This document shows, in pieces, positions 47,712-56,889 of a stretch of 64,000 bases of DNA. The position numbers were made by a program, and so were the translations under genes. How positions within the stretch are numbered: the first letter of the stretch is position 1; each line of letters begins with the position of its first letter. This stretch comes from Asaia sp037151935 (GTDB taxonomy: Bacteria > Pseudomonadota > Alphaproteobacteria > Acetobacterales > Acetobacteraceae): positions 3,038,001-3,102,000 of the forward strand of contig NZ_CP157575.1 in assembly GCF_051628905.1 (NCBI RefSeq), read 5' to 3'. The notes under the pieces were generated by a model. It searched no databases, was not told the origin of the DNA, and saw nothing but the letters and a program-made list of their open reading frames with translations.

Positions 47712-49583
47712 ATGACCCCTCCCGACGCGCAACTTCCTCTCATCCTGATTGTCGAGGAATCGGACAGCCAGGCCCAGGCTCTTATCGCCTTACTCGATGA
47801 TGCGGGGTTTGCCGTGCGTCGCGTGGCGAGTGGCGAAGAGGCGCTTTCCTGCCTCGATGACGGACTGCCGGACCTGGTCGTCTCCGACTATCATCTGCCG
47901 GGAATGAATGGCGGTCAGATGGCCCGTCAGTTCCGCATGAATGCCCAGACTCGCTCGATCCCCATCCTGATGCTTACCGAAGACGTGGCGCCGGGTCTCG
48001 AGCGCGAGGGGCTCGAGAGCGGGGCGGATGCCTATATCTCGAAATCGGCTCATCCCGACCTGCTTGTGCTGCGAATTCGGGCCTTGCTTCGTGAAGGGTC
48101 CGATTTCCTCCAGGCCGAAGAGGCCGGGCGTTTCCGGCGCGCGCGCATCGTCATCGTGACCAGTCCGAGAAGCGATGATTGCGAAGAAGATATCAGTGAG
48201 AACGCCAATTGGGCGCGTGATGCGTCAGGCGCCTCTCTAGGCGAATTACTCTGGCGGGACGGGCATACGGTCACCACTGTCACCGCGTCGAGCGAGTTGA
48301 TCAATGGTGCATGGCTTGGCGGGGAGGAAGGGCCGGATTGTCTCGTGCTCGATCTCACCTCACGCCTGCTGGACGGTGTCAACTTCTGCAGACGCTTGGA
48401 TGCGCGCCGTCAGGACGTTCTCGAAGCGGGCGGAACGTCCTTTCGTATTCTGGGGATTGTCGATGCAGACAGGTTCCGTCGTCACTCTGCGGCTGATCTG
48501 TTCGATGCCGGGCTCGATGACCTCGTGCCGAGCGATATCGCGCCGGATGTGCTTGCCCTGCGGATCAGGGTGCTGGTGCGGCGCAAACTGGCGCAGGACG
48601 AAATCAGACAGCAGGAAATCAAGCGTCAGGTGCGCGAAGTCGCCTTGCAGACGGCTCAGAGCGAGGCGCGCGCGATTGCTGCCAAGGCGGCCATGGCCGA
48701 GGCGCTCGCTCATGCGAATGCCGAGCTTGCCGACGCCAATGCCCGGCTGATCGAAACCCAGGCCAAGCTCGTGCAGACCGCCAAGATGGCGTCGCTCGGT
48801 GAGCTGGTGGCCGGTATCGCACACGAGATCAACAACCCGCTCGCGTTTACGCTGGCGCATGAGGAGACGATTGCGCGCGCCTTGCGCAAGCTGATCGAGA
48901 CGGAGGGGCCGCTTCAGCCGTCCCAGCTTGCTTTGCTCGAAAAATGCTCGAACCGTATCGGAGCGATGCGTCTGGGCCTCCAACGCATCCAGAATCTTGT
49001 GTTGAGCCTGCGCCGCTTTTCGCGTCTCGATGAAAGCGCGTTTCAGGATACGGATGTGGTCGAGGCAATCGACACGGCGCTGGCGCTCCTCGCCCATAAA
49101 TTCGGGCGTGAGATCACGGTCGAGCGGCATCTGATGGCGCCGCGTATGCTGGTCTGTCAGCCTGCGCTGCTGCATCAGGTTGTCATGAATATTGTCAGTA
49201 ATGCTGCCGATGCCATCCGGTCACGCGCTGAGGTCGAAGGGCTGGAGCCGGGGGCACCGAGTGGCAAGATCGTTATCGAGACAGTGCTCCGGCAGAATGA
49301 AAATGGGGCGAATTACGTGATCAGCGTGGCCGATGACGGTCCCGGTGTGCCACCCGATTTGCGCGCCAGGGTCTTTGAGCCTTTCTTTACTACCAAGCCG
49401 GTAGGAATGGGCACAGGCCTCGGACTGGCAATTGCCTATGGTGTGATCGAGGCTCATGGAGGCTCGATTGATATTGAAGATGCCAATCTCAGCGGCGGTC
49501 AGGGGGTAGGGGCGTGTTTCACACTTTCCGTTCCCGTCAGACTGACCCCGACTGGCCCGGTTACGATAGGACGCAGCGCATGA
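47712..49583 (+). CDS. Two-receiver histidine kinase (REC-REC-HisKA-HATPase)
   Basis: The product is 623 aa with no membrane segment. Receiver 1 occupies about residues 10-125 (phospho-acceptor Asp59 in VVSDYHLPG). Receiver 2, degenerate, is about 140-295 (Asp214 in LVLDLTSRL). A coiled coil runs 300-360. HisKA has His371 in GELVAGIAHEINNP, and HATPase follows with VVMNIVSNAADA, DDGPGVP and GTGLGLAIAYG. It is a cytoplasmic sensor fed by phosphorelay rather than an external ligand (inference). The stop overlaps the next kinase gene (ATGA). Confidence 0.9.
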   Translation: MTPPDAQLPLILIVEESDSQAQALIALLDDAGFAVRRVASGEEALSCLDDGLPDLVVSDYHLPGMNGGQMARQFRMNAQTRSIPILMLTEDVAPGLEREGLESGADAYISKSAHPDLLVLRIRALLREGSDFLQAEEAGRFRRARIVIVTSPRSDDCEEDISENANWARDASGASLGELLWRDGHTVTTVTASSELINGAWLGGEEGPDCLVLDLTSRLLDGVNFCRRLDARRQDVLEAGGTSFRILGIVDADRFRRHSAADLFDAGLDDLVPSDIAPDVLALRIRVLVRRKLAQDEIRQQEIKRQVREVALQTAQSEARAIAAKAAMAEALAHANAELADANARLIETQAKLVQTAKMASLGELVAGIAHEINNPLAFTLAHEETIARALRKLIETEGPLQPSQLALLEKCSNRIGAMRLGLQRIQNLVLSLRRFSRLDESAFQDTDVVEAIDTALALLAHKFGREITVERHLMAPRMLVCQPALLHQVVMNIVSNAADAIRSRAEVEGLEPGAPSGKIVIETVLRQNENGANYVISVADDGPGVPPDLRARVFEPFFTTKPVGMGTGLGLAIAYGVIEAHGGSIDIEDANLSGGQGVGACFTLSVPVRLTPTGPVTIGRSA

Positions 49584-51505
49584 AACGCACAGAGATGTCT
49601 GTCCCTTACGGGCGCAGCCGCATTCTCATCGTCGATGACGAGGCAGAAATCCTCGTCGCGCTGACCGATCTGCTGGAAGACGAATTCGATATCCTGTCGA
49701 GTACGGACCCCGTCGAGGCGCTAGGCTTTCTGAAAAAATCGCCCGATATCGCCGTTATCGTCTCCGATCAGCGCATGCCGAACATGACGGGCGATGTGCT
49801 GCTGAGCAAAGCGCGCGAGTTTTCCGATGCGCGGGGCATTCTGCTGACCGGCTACGCCGATCTGGCGGCTGTGGTTGCCGCTCTTAATCAGGGCCGTATT
49901 CAGTTTTACGCTCATAAGCCTTGGGAGTCGGACTCTTTGCGCGCCATGGTGCGCGAGGTGGCTGCCCATCACCGGCTGGAGCGCGCGTTGATGACCGAGC
50001 GCGTGTTGCTGCACGGCGCGTTGGAATCCGTGCCGATGAATGTCGTTTTCTCGGAAGCGGATGGCACGGTGCTGCGCCATAATTTCGATGTGGACGCGCC
50101 GCTCAATGCCAGGGGCGATATCGAGGAAGACACGCTTTTCGATGAAGCGCTACGTCCCGATATCACAGCCATGCGTGAAGAGACCAAGGAGCATGGGGAG
50201 GTCATGCGCCTCGTCTCCGAAATCACGCCGGGCGGCACGCGCTGGCACGAGATTTCGCGGCAGACTCTACCATGGCCGCGTAATGCGTCTGGCGTGCCGT
50301 ATCCCGCTGCCCAACGCTGGCAGCTTAGTCTCGACCGTGACGTTACCGAGCGTCTCGCCATGGAAGAACGCCTGCGTCAGGATGACAAGATGCATGCGCT
50401 TGGCACGCTGGCAGGCGGCATCGCGCATGATTTCAACAATCTGCTGACTGCCATGCTGGGCTCGCTCGAATTGCTTCAGGACATGACACCGGCAAGTGAT
50501 CCGATGGTGACGAAGCTTTTCGACAATGCCCTCGACTCCGCGCGGCGCGGCACTGTGTTGACGCGGCGTCTTCTGGAGTTCGGTCGGCCCAAACCAGTGG
50601 CGCTCAAGCCGGTCGATCTGGTCGAGCTGATCTGGAATATGCGCGATCTGATCGTGCAGAGTCTGAACCGAACCAGTGATCTGCGTGGCGAGACAGGAAG
50701 GTGCGTGCTGGATCTTGACGCCGTTCCGCGCGAATTACAGGTCGCACCGGTGCTGAGCGATTCGGGGCAGCTCGAAATGGCGCTGCTCAATCTCTGTATC
50801 AATGCCCGTGACGCGATGCCCCGGGGCGGGTCGATTGCCATCCGTCTGTCGAGCGAGACCAATGTGGTCGGTGCTCCCTGTGTCATCCTCACGGTGGAAG
50901 ATCAGGGCTGCGGAATGCCGCCAGAAGTGGTGCGTCGCATTTTCGAGCCCTTCTTTACTACCAAAGGGCTCGGCAGTGGAACGGGACTGGGTCTTTCGAC
51001 GATCTATGGCTTCTTGCAGCGCAGCGGTGGCGACATCCGCGTCGAAAGTGTGCCGGATGAAGGCACGAGCATGATCCTGACCCTCCCCGTTTGCTCCTTC
51101 GAGAGAGAGGAGGATTCGGCTCCCAGCAGCGAGGGCGCGCAGCCTATAGGGCCCTTGCGTATCCTGCTTGCAGATGACGAGCCCGGGGTACGACTCGTGA
51201 CCGAGCAGTTTCTGACGCAGGATGGTCATCAGGTTGTCAGCGTTCCCGATGGCGCCGATGTGATCAGTCATCTCGAAACGGGCGAGGCGGTCGATCTGGT
51301 CGTGCTCGATCTGCTCATGCCGGGTATGGGCGGGCGCGAATGCGGGCTGATCGTGGCCGCGCGCTACCCCGAAATGCCGGTGCTTTACGTCAGCGGCTAT
51401 GCAGATCCGCAAAATCTGCCTGCGCAGGCCTTCGTTCTGGGCAAGCCCTTCACGCCACAGGAGTTGCGCGAGGCGATCTGCGCCACGATGCGCAAGCGAG
51501 GCTGA
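49580..51505 (+). CDS. Hybrid histidine kinase (REC-PAS-like-HisKA-HATPase-REC)
   Basis: The product is 641 aa from ATG 49580. The N-terminal receiver has Asp63 in VIVSDQRMPNM. A PAS-like middle (about 140-255, ending in DRDVTERLAMEERLRQ) follows. HisKA has His283 in GTLAGGIAHDFNNLL, HATPase has LLNLCINARDAMP and GTGLGLSTIYG, and a C-terminal receiver (about 525-640) has VVLDLLMPGMGG. The DFNNLL His box marks the hybrid subfamily. No output domain or DNA-binding regulator is next door. The pair overlaps and presumably works together. Confidence 0.9.
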   Translation: MKRTEMSVPYGRSRILIVDDEAEILVALTDLLEDEFDILSSTDPVEALGFLKKSPDIAVIVSDQRMPNMTGDVLLSKAREFSDARGILLTGYADLAAVVAALNQGRIQFYAHKPWESDSLRAMVREVAAHHRLERALMTERVLLHGALESVPMNVVFSEADGTVLRHNFDVDAPLNARGDIEEDTLFDEALRPDITAMREETKEHGEVMRLVSEITPGGTRWHEISRQTLPWPRNASGVPYPAAQRWQLSLDRDVTERLAMEERLRQDDKMHALGTLAGGIAHDFNNLLTAMLGSLELLQDMTPASDPMVTKLFDNALDSARRGTVLTRRLLEFGRPKPVALKPVDLVELIWNMRDLIVQSLNRTSDLRGETGRCVLDLDAVPRELQVAPVLSDSGQLEMALLNLCINARDAMPRGGSIAIRLSSETNVVGAPCVILTVEDQGCGMPPEVVRRIFEPFFTTKGLGSGTGLGLSTIYGFLQRSGGDIRVESVPDEGTSMILTLPVCSFEREEDSAPSSEGAQPIGPLRILLADDEPGVRLVTEQFLTQDGHQVVSVPDGADVISHLETGEAVDLVVLDLLMPGMGGRECGLIVAARYPEMPVLYVSGYADPQNLPAQAFVLGKPFTPQELREAICATMRKRG

Positions 51506-51557
51506 GCCGCAGCGCAAGGCAAGCCATGATGGCCACGTCGTCAGGCAGGATTTCGAT

Positions 51558-51585
51558 CTTGTCTGATGGCGCATACCGCTTATGT
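51558..51585 (+). promoter_or_regulatory. RpoH-type promoter-like sequence before hslV
   Basis: CTTG (51558-51561), 17 bases, then CTTATGT (51579-51585) matches the alphaproteobacterial heat-shock consensus CTTG-N17/18-CYTATNT. The hslV ATG is at 51594, so a start of transcription here would leave almost no leader. The match may therefore be coincidental, or the message may be leaderless. Confidence 0.4.
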
Positions 51586-51593
51586 GAAGAGAC

Positions 51594-52172
51594 ATGCAGA
51601 ACTCTTCTTCTCCTCATGATCCTGTCGGTTGGCATGGCACCACCATCCTCTGTGTTCGTCGCGACGGTCAGGTGGCCATGGCGGGTGACGGGCAGGTGAC
51701 GCTCGGGCAGACCGTCATCAAGGCCAATGCCCGCAAGGTGCGGCGCATTGGCCCTAAAGGCGCCATCCTTGCCGGTTTTGCCGGGGCTACTGCCGATGCC
51801 TTCACGCTGCTCGAACGTCTGGAGGCCAAGCTTGAGCGCTACCCGGACCAGCTCGAGCGCGCTTGTGTCGATCTGGCCAAAGACTGGCGCACCGATCGCT
51901 ATCTGCGTCGGCTCGAAGCCATGATGGCCGTGGCCGATGCGCATCGCTCCTTTACCCTGACCGGCAATGGCGACGTTCTGGAGCCCGAAGACGGCATTAT
52001 CGCCATCGGTTCCGGTGGAAATTATGCCCTTTCCGCCGCGCGCGCGCTGATCGATATCGAGGGGCTGACGGCAGAAGATGTGGCCCGCAAGGCCATGAAG
52101 ATTGCAGGCGATATCTGCGTTTACACCAACCACTCCGTTCGGGTGGAACTGCTCGGCGGGGAGTCGCTGTAA
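51594..52172 (+). CDS. hslV: ATP-dependent protease proteolytic subunit HslV (ClpQ)
   Basis: Threonine protease forming the dodecameric core of the HslUV complex, which degrades misfolded and regulatory proteins. The product is 192 aa. The mature N-terminal Thr is in GWHGTTILCVRRDG, so a propeptide of about 15 residues is removed. MAGDGQVTLGQ, GFAGATADAFTL and IGSGGNYALSAARAL are family blocks. It overlaps hslU by one base (TAATG). A GAAGAG ribosome site lies before ATG 51594. Confidence 0.96.
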   Translation: MQNSSSPHDPVGWHGTTILCVRRDGQVAMAGDGQVTLGQTVIKANARKVRRIGPKGAILAGFAGATADAFTLLERLEAKLERYPDQLERACVDLAKDWRTDRYLRRLEAMMAVADAHRSFTLTGNGDVLEPEDGIIAIGSGGNYALSAARALIDIEGLTAEDVARKAMKIAGDICVYTNHSVRVELLGGESL

Positions 52173-53488
52173 TGGAAATTCCGAATTATTCACCGCGCGA
52201 AATTGTCTCCGAACTCGATCGCTTCATCATCGGTCAGAACGAGGCCAAGCGGGCTGTGGCCATTGCCATGCGCAATCGCTGGCGCCGGGCGCAGCTGCCG
52301 GATGGCTTGCGCGAAGAGGTCGTGCCTAAGAATATTCTGATGATCGGCCCGACTGGGTGCGGCAAGACGGAAATCGCCCGTCGTCTGGCCCGTCTGGCGC
52401 AATCGCCTTTTCTCAAGGTGGAGGCTACGAAATTCACCGAGGTCGGCTATGTCGGTCGCGACGTGGAATCGATCGTGCGCGATCTGGTCGAGGTGTCGCT
52501 CACCATGCTGCGCGAGGCGCGCCGCAAGGATGTGAATGCCAAGGCCGAGCTGGGTGCCGAGGCGCGGCTTGTAGACGCGCTCACTGGGGAGGGAGCCTCG
52601 GCAGACACCAAGACCAAGTTCCGTCAGATGCTGCGCAATGGCGAACTCGAAGAAAAGGAGATCGAGATTCAGGTCGGCCGCGAGGCGAGCCCCGGTGATA
52701 TGCCGGATATGGCGGGTGGTACCGTCATGAATGCCGCAGCGTTCGGCGATCTGATGAAGAATCTGATGAATCGTTCGCCCCAGAAGCGTCGTCTGACCAT
52801 CGCTGCAGCGCGCCTGCTGCTGATCCGTGAGGAGGCCGACCGGCTGATCGATAACGATGCCCTGACGCAGGATGCCGTGCGCCATGCGCAGGATCATGGC
52901 ATCGTCTTTCTCGATGAGATCGACAAGGTCTGCGCGCGCTCGGGTGAGGGCGGGGGACGCAGCGGTGATATTTCACGAGAGGGCGTGCAGCGCGATCTGT
53001 TGCCGCTGATCGAGGGTACTACCGTCACGACCAAATATGGCCCCGTAAAGACTGACCATATCCTCTTCATCGCCTCGGGGGCATTCCATCTGGCGAAGCC
53101 CTCGGATCTCTTGCCCGAATTGCAGGGCCGTCTGCCGATCCGGGTGGAACTGGCAGGCCTCACGCGTGACGATCTCAAGCGTATCTTGCTGGAACCGGAG
53201 CATTCGCTGCTCAAGCAATATGTATCGCTGCTAGGCACGGAGAACGTTACGCTCATTTTCGAAGATGGGGCGGTCGAGGCGATGGCCGAACTCGCCGCGG
53301 ACATCAATGAGCGCGTCGAAAATATCGGTGCCAGACGTCTGGCGACAGTGATGGAGCGCCTGCTGGAAGATATCTCTTTTCGTGCTTCCGATCGTGGTGG
53401 CGAAACGATTACCGTCACGGCGCTTGACGTTCAGGAGCGTGTGGCCCCCCTTGCGAGCAAGGGCGATCTCAGCAGGTTCATTCTGTGA
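52172..53488 (+). CDS. hslU: ATP-dependent protease ATPase subunit HslU (ClpY)
   Basis: AAA+ unfoldase that feeds substrates to HslV. The product is 438 aa from ATG 52172, giving the standard N-terminus NYSPREIVSELDRFIIGQ. Walker A is MIGPTGCGKTEIARRLA. An intermediate domain follows (about 110-235), then Walker B GIVFLDEIDKV. The C-terminal GARRLATVMERLLEDISF contains the sensor 2 Arg, and the extreme C-terminus RFIL inserts into HslV. The frame is open further upstream but overlaps hslV, so that extension is rejected. Confidence 0.97.
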   Translation: MEIPNYSPREIVSELDRFIIGQNEAKRAVAIAMRNRWRRAQLPDGLREEVVPKNILMIGPTGCGKTEIARRLARLAQSPFLKVEATKFTEVGYVGRDVESIVRDLVEVSLTMLREARRKDVNAKAELGAEARLVDALTGEGASADTKTKFRQMLRNGELEEKEIEIQVGREASPGDMPDMAGGTVMNAAAFGDLMKNLMNRSPQKRRLTIAAARLLLIREEADRLIDNDALTQDAVRHAQDHGIVFLDEIDKVCARSGEGGGRSGDISREGVQRDLLPLIEGTTVTTKYGPVKTDHILFIASGAFHLAKPSDLLPELQGRLPIRVELAGLTRDDLKRILLEPEHSLLKQYVSLLGTENVTLIFEDGAVEAMAELAADINERVENIGARRLATVMERLLEDISFRASDRGGETITVTALDVQERVAPLASKGDLSRFIL

Positions 53489-53931
53489 GCGGCGCGGTAT
53501 CCGCACCTTGGGTGCAGCCGGTTGACGGGTCGGCAGAAGAGGCAATTGCCGCGATCAGCGACGAACTGGCCATGTTCGATGACTGGATGGACCGCTACGA
53601 ATACATCATCGAGATGGGCCGTGGTCTGCCTGCCTTTCCGACGGAGTGGCAGAACGACGCGCATCGCGTGCCGGGCTGTCAGAGCCAGGTCTGGCTCGAA
53701 GCGCATGAGTCGGACGGCGCCCTGTTTTTTGCCGGGGCCTCTGACGCGGCCATCGTCAGCGGATTGGTCGCGCTGTTGCTGCGTGTCTATTCAGGGCGCA
53801 GCAAGCAGGAAATCGAGGCAACCGACCCGAAATTTCTGCATGACTTCGGTCTGGTCAAGGCGCTCTCGACCAATCGAGGGAATGGCGTCGAGGCGATGGC
53901 GCAGGCCATCCGTGCTCGTGCCCGTGCCTGA
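53485..53931 (+). CDS. sufE: SufE, cysteine desulfuration protein
   Basis: Accepts sulfur from the desulfurase SufS and passes it to the SufBCD scaffold for Fe-S assembly. The product is 148 aa. The sulfur-accepting Cys is in RVPGCQSQVWLEA, and LALMLRVY-type helices (VALLLRVYSGRS) follow. Start GTG 53485 overlaps the hslU stop as GTGA, indicating coupled translation. No other suf gene is nearby. An intrinsic terminator ends the unit at 53937-53961. Confidence 0.93.
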   Translation: MSGAVSAPWVQPVDGSAEEAIAAISDELAMFDDWMDRYEYIIEMGRGLPAFPTEWQNDAHRVPGCQSQVWLEAHESDGALFFAGASDAAIVSGLVALLLRVYSGRSKQEIEATDPKFLHDFGLVKALSTNRGNGVEAMAQAIRARARA

Positions 53932-53936
53932 ACGAA

Positions 53937-53961
53937 AAAGACCCGGCTTTGCCGGGTCTTT
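53937..53961. terminator. Bidirectional terminator after sufE
   Basis: AAAGACCCGGC (53937-53947) and GCCGGGTCTTT (53951-53961) form a perfect 11-bp stem with a 3-base loop. T-rich and A-rich flanks on both sides suit convergent sufE and the minus-strand Cys-motif gene. Confidence 0.85.
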
Positions 53962-53998
53962 GCGTTTCTGGTCTGTCGATCAGATCTGCTGAGTCGTC

Positions 53999-54241
53999 TC
54001 AGTTCTTGCCGGGCGCACCTTCGGCGGGCGTTGCCGCTGGGGTTTTTGGGGCGTCGTCCTTCGGTGCGGTATCGGCCTTGCACTTCATGAACTTGCCCTT
54101 TGCGTCGCGGCACTTCTCGGCCTTGGGTTTTTCGCATTTAGTGAATTTGCCGGTTGTGGCGTCACGGCAGGGTTTGGCATAGGCGGCTGGCGCAGCCGTT
54201 GCGCCGAGCAGGAGTGTCAGGGCAAGAAAACCGCGGAGCAT
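53999..54241 (-). CDS. Small exported Cys-motif protein, unknown
   Basis: The product is 80 aa with a signal peptide (LALTLLLGATAAPAAYA). The mature part has two copies of a CRDA-GKF-KC pattern (CRDATTGKFTKC and CRDAKGKFMKC), each with a pair of Cys, then an Ala/Pro/Lys-rich tail. Each Cys pair could form a disulfide loop or bind metal. ATG 54241 has GGAAATG-type sequence upstream. It stands alone between sufE (convergent) and gcd (upstream on the same strand, with a terminator between). Function is unknown. Confidence 0.7.
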   Translation of the reverse strand: MLRGFLALTLLLGATAAPAAYAKPCRDATTGKFTKCEKPKAEKCRDAKGKFMKCKADTAPKDDAPKTPAATPAEGAPGKN

Positions 54242-54350
54242 GGCTCATTTCCTTTGTTTGAGAGTATTGCAACACTCTGACATTATGTTCGCCGGTGCAA
54301 GGGTTTTTGCCCCTTTCCCCTGGGTGTCGCTCTCTCTTCACAGGCCACAA

Positions 54351-54376
54351 AAAAACCCGCCGTGAGGCGGGTTTTT
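54351..54376 (-). terminator. Intrinsic terminator of gcd
   Basis: On the minus strand AAAAACCCGCC/GGCGGGTTTTT (54376-54351) forms an 11-bp stem with a 4-base loop, followed by further T residues. It starts 22 bases after the gcd stop. Confidence 0.85.
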
Positions 54377-54397
54377 CCGTCGATCTGATGAACCGGA

Positions 54398-56818
54398 TCA
54401 GTTCGGCAGGGCATAGGCGATGACGTAATCGCCCATCTTGGTGCCGAAGGAGCCGTGTCCGCCAGCATAGGTCACGATGTACTGCTTGCCATTGGCAGAG
54501 TAGCTCATCGGGGTGGACTGGCCACCGGCGGGCAGGCGGTCCTGCCAGAGCGTCTTGCCGGTCGTGACATCATAGGCACGGATGTAGAAATCCAGCGTCG
54601 AGGTCAGGAAGGCAACGTTGCCAGCCGTCGTGAGCGGGCCACCGAGGCTCGGCACGCCGATCTTCAGGGGCGGCAGCTGTACGGGCAGCGAGCTGTTGTA
54701 CAGGCTGTCGCGCAGAGTGCCGTTACGATGCTGCCAGATCACCTTGTTGGTGCGCAGATCGATACCGGCCATGTAGCCCCAGGGCGGACGCTTGCAGGGG
54801 ATGGGCAGGCCGATCTTGGTGGTGATCGGGTTCAGGAACGGGCTGAGCATGACGGCGTAAGGCGCGCCATAGTTATGCTGCAGACCGGTTTCGCCACCAG
54901 AGCCCTTGCGGTTGCCATCTTCCGGCCAGAGCGGGTTGCCCGGACCACGAGGTACCAGCTTCGACACGAAGGGCAGGGCGATCGGGTTGGAGATCGCGAT
55001 CTGACGCTGAGGATCGACGGCCAGGCCGCCCCACTCGAAGATACCCAGATTGCCCGGGAAGATCAGCGAGCCACGCTCGGACGGCGGGGTAAAAGTGCCC
55101 TTGTAGTCGAGCTGATGGAAGGCAACGCGGCAGATCAGCTGATCGAACACGGTGCCACCCCACATGTCCTTACCCGTCAGCAATGCCTTCGGACGAAGGG
55201 TCAGATCGGAGAAAGGCTGAGTCGGCGCGACATGATCGCCCTTGGCAGCGCCCTGCGGCACGGGCAGCTCAGGAGCGCCCACGATCAGCTTGCCGTCACG
55301 ACGGTCGAGCACGAACACGTTGCCCGTCTTGGCCGGTGCGTAGATGGCCGGAACGACCGTGCCGTCCTTCTGCGTGATGTCGACGAGGCTCATCTGCGAG
55401 GGCAGATCCATGTCCCACAGATCGTGGTGAACGGTCTGATAGCTCCAGGCAAGCTTGCCGGTATCGGCATGGAGGGCCAGAATCGCCGAGGCATAACGCT
55501 CTGCATCCGGGGTGCGGTTGCCGCCCCACTGATCCGGGGTCTGCACACCGGTCGGGATATAGATCAGGCCGAGATTGGCGTCATAAGACGCAGTGATCCA
55601 CGAATTTGGCGAGTTGGCGACGTATTTGTGGTCGTCACTCGGCATCTGGTTCGGATCGGGGTTCGAGGTGTCGAACACCCAGACCAGCTTGCCCGTGAAC
55701 AGATCGAAGGCGCGCGTCACACCGGAGGGTTCCTTGGTAGAACCGTTATCGGTGACGGCACCCGAGATGATCACGAGCTTGTCGGTCACGACCGGCGGGG
55801 AAGTCGGCTCGTAGCCGCCCACGTGGTCATAGGGCATATAGGGCGTGCGCAGATCGATTTCGCCATTCTTGCCGAAGCTCGGGCAGGCTTTGCCGGTCTG
55901 GGCATCGACAGCGAACAGGCGACCGTCATTGACGGGCAGGAACAGGCGCTCATGGCATTCATCCGGGGCAGGCGTGCCATCGGAGGTCACGGCGCTGGCG
56001 TCGGATTTATGATAGGTAACACCGCGGCAGGTCAGATGCTGAAAGCCCGGATTGACATAGAGATGGGGGTCGAACACCCATTTCGTCTTGCCGGTCGCGC
56101 CATCGACAGCCCAGAGCTTCTGGTGAAGCGAGCAGAAATACAGCGTGCCATCGATAGCCAGCGGCGTGGCTTCGTTGGTGGCTTCACCCGGATCGTTCGG
56201 CCCCTTGAGGTCGCCCGTACGCATCGTCCAGGCAACCTTGAGCTTGCTCACATTGTCTGAAGTGATCTGCGTCAGCGGTGAGAAGCGATCGCCATACTGG
56301 GTGCGGCCATAGGCCTGCCAGTCGCCATCGGGAACCTGCGACGCGTCGCTGCCTGCGGCAGCGATCTTGTCTGTAGGCAGGTTGCCTTCCTTGTCGCTCG
56401 GGTCCTGCACGAACGCGACGATCACGACGATCAGGGCGAGAAGTACGCTGCCGGCGAGGGGGAAGGTGGCAAGGCGGCTCGTGGTGATCTGCCGGCTGAC
56501 GAAGGGCAGAAGCAGCCAGATGCCGAGAATGACGATGACGTCGCCACGGGGGACAAGGGACCAGAAATCGATGCCGATTTCGCCGATTGCCCAGGCAAGG
56601 GAGCCGAGGATGATGAGGGTGTAGAGCCAGAAAGCCGCGGGGCGGCCCGTCCAGACAAGATAGGCGGTGGCCAGAAGGGCGATACCGCAGACTGCATAAT
56701 AAGGGGTGTCGCCATAGCTCAGGAGCCAGACACCGCCGAGTGTCAGATATATGCCACAAAGGGCAAATATCACGGCGGTGAGGGCTGCCCAGAACCGCGG
56801 CCGGGAAACCGTGTTCAT
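54398..56818 (-). CDS. gcd: Membrane-bound PQQ glucose dehydrogenase
   Basis: Oxidises glucose to gluconolactone in the periplasm and passes electrons to ubiquinone. The product is 806 aa, the normal length. Five hydrophobic segments cover residues 1 to about 145 (for example AALTAVIFALCGIYLTLGGV). The quinoprotein beta-propeller follows (GDWQAYGRTQYGDRFSPLTQI, WAVDGATGKTKWVFD, WGGNRTPDAERYASAI, and the C-terminal TYAGGHGSFGTKMGDYVIAYALP). An FNR-type site sits 72 bases upstream. This is a hallmark enzyme of acetic acid bacteria, supplying extracellular gluconate. Confidence 0.96.
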   Translation of the reverse strand: MNTVSRPRFWAALTAVIFALCGIYLTLGGVWLLSYGDTPYYAVCGIALLATAYLVWTGRPAAFWLYTLIILGSLAWAIGEIGIDFWSLVPRGDVIVILGIWLLLPFVSRQITTSRLATFPLAGSVLLALIVVIVAFVQDPSDKEGNLPTDKIAAAGSDASQVPDGDWQAYGRTQYGDRFSPLTQITSDNVSKLKVAWTMRTGDLKGPNDPGEATNEATPLAIDGTLYFCSLHQKLWAVDGATGKTKWVFDPHLYVNPGFQHLTCRGVTYHKSDASAVTSDGTPAPDECHERLFLPVNDGRLFAVDAQTGKACPSFGKNGEIDLRTPYMPYDHVGGYEPTSPPVVTDKLVIISGAVTDNGSTKEPSGVTRAFDLFTGKLVWVFDTSNPDPNQMPSDDHKYVANSPNSWITASYDANLGLIYIPTGVQTPDQWGGNRTPDAERYASAILALHADTGKLAWSYQTVHHDLWDMDLPSQMSLVDITQKDGTVVPAIYAPAKTGNVFVLDRRDGKLIVGAPELPVPQGAAKGDHVAPTQPFSDLTLRPKALLTGKDMWGGTVFDQLICRVAFHQLDYKGTFTPPSERGSLIFPGNLGIFEWGGLAVDPQRQIAISNPIALPFVSKLVPRGPGNPLWPEDGNRKGSGGETGLQHNYGAPYAVMLSPFLNPITTKIGLPIPCKRPPWGYMAGIDLRTNKVIWQHRNGTLRDSLYNSSLPVQLPPLKIGVPSLGGPLTTAGNVAFLTSTLDFYIRAYDVTTGKTLWQDRLPAGGQSTPMSYSANGKQYIVTYAGGHGSFGTKMGDYVIAYALPN

Positions 56819-56889
56819 GCGTCGTCCTATATGAGGTTTCGTGGTCGGAAACGTTGTGAAAAGAGACCGCGTGGAAAAAGGCGCAAATG

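Noticed and set aside
54455..56260. 601-codon plus-strand frame opposite gcd
   Set aside because: It is the antisense shadow of a highly expressed-type, GC-rich gene; it lacks family motifs and a ribosome site.
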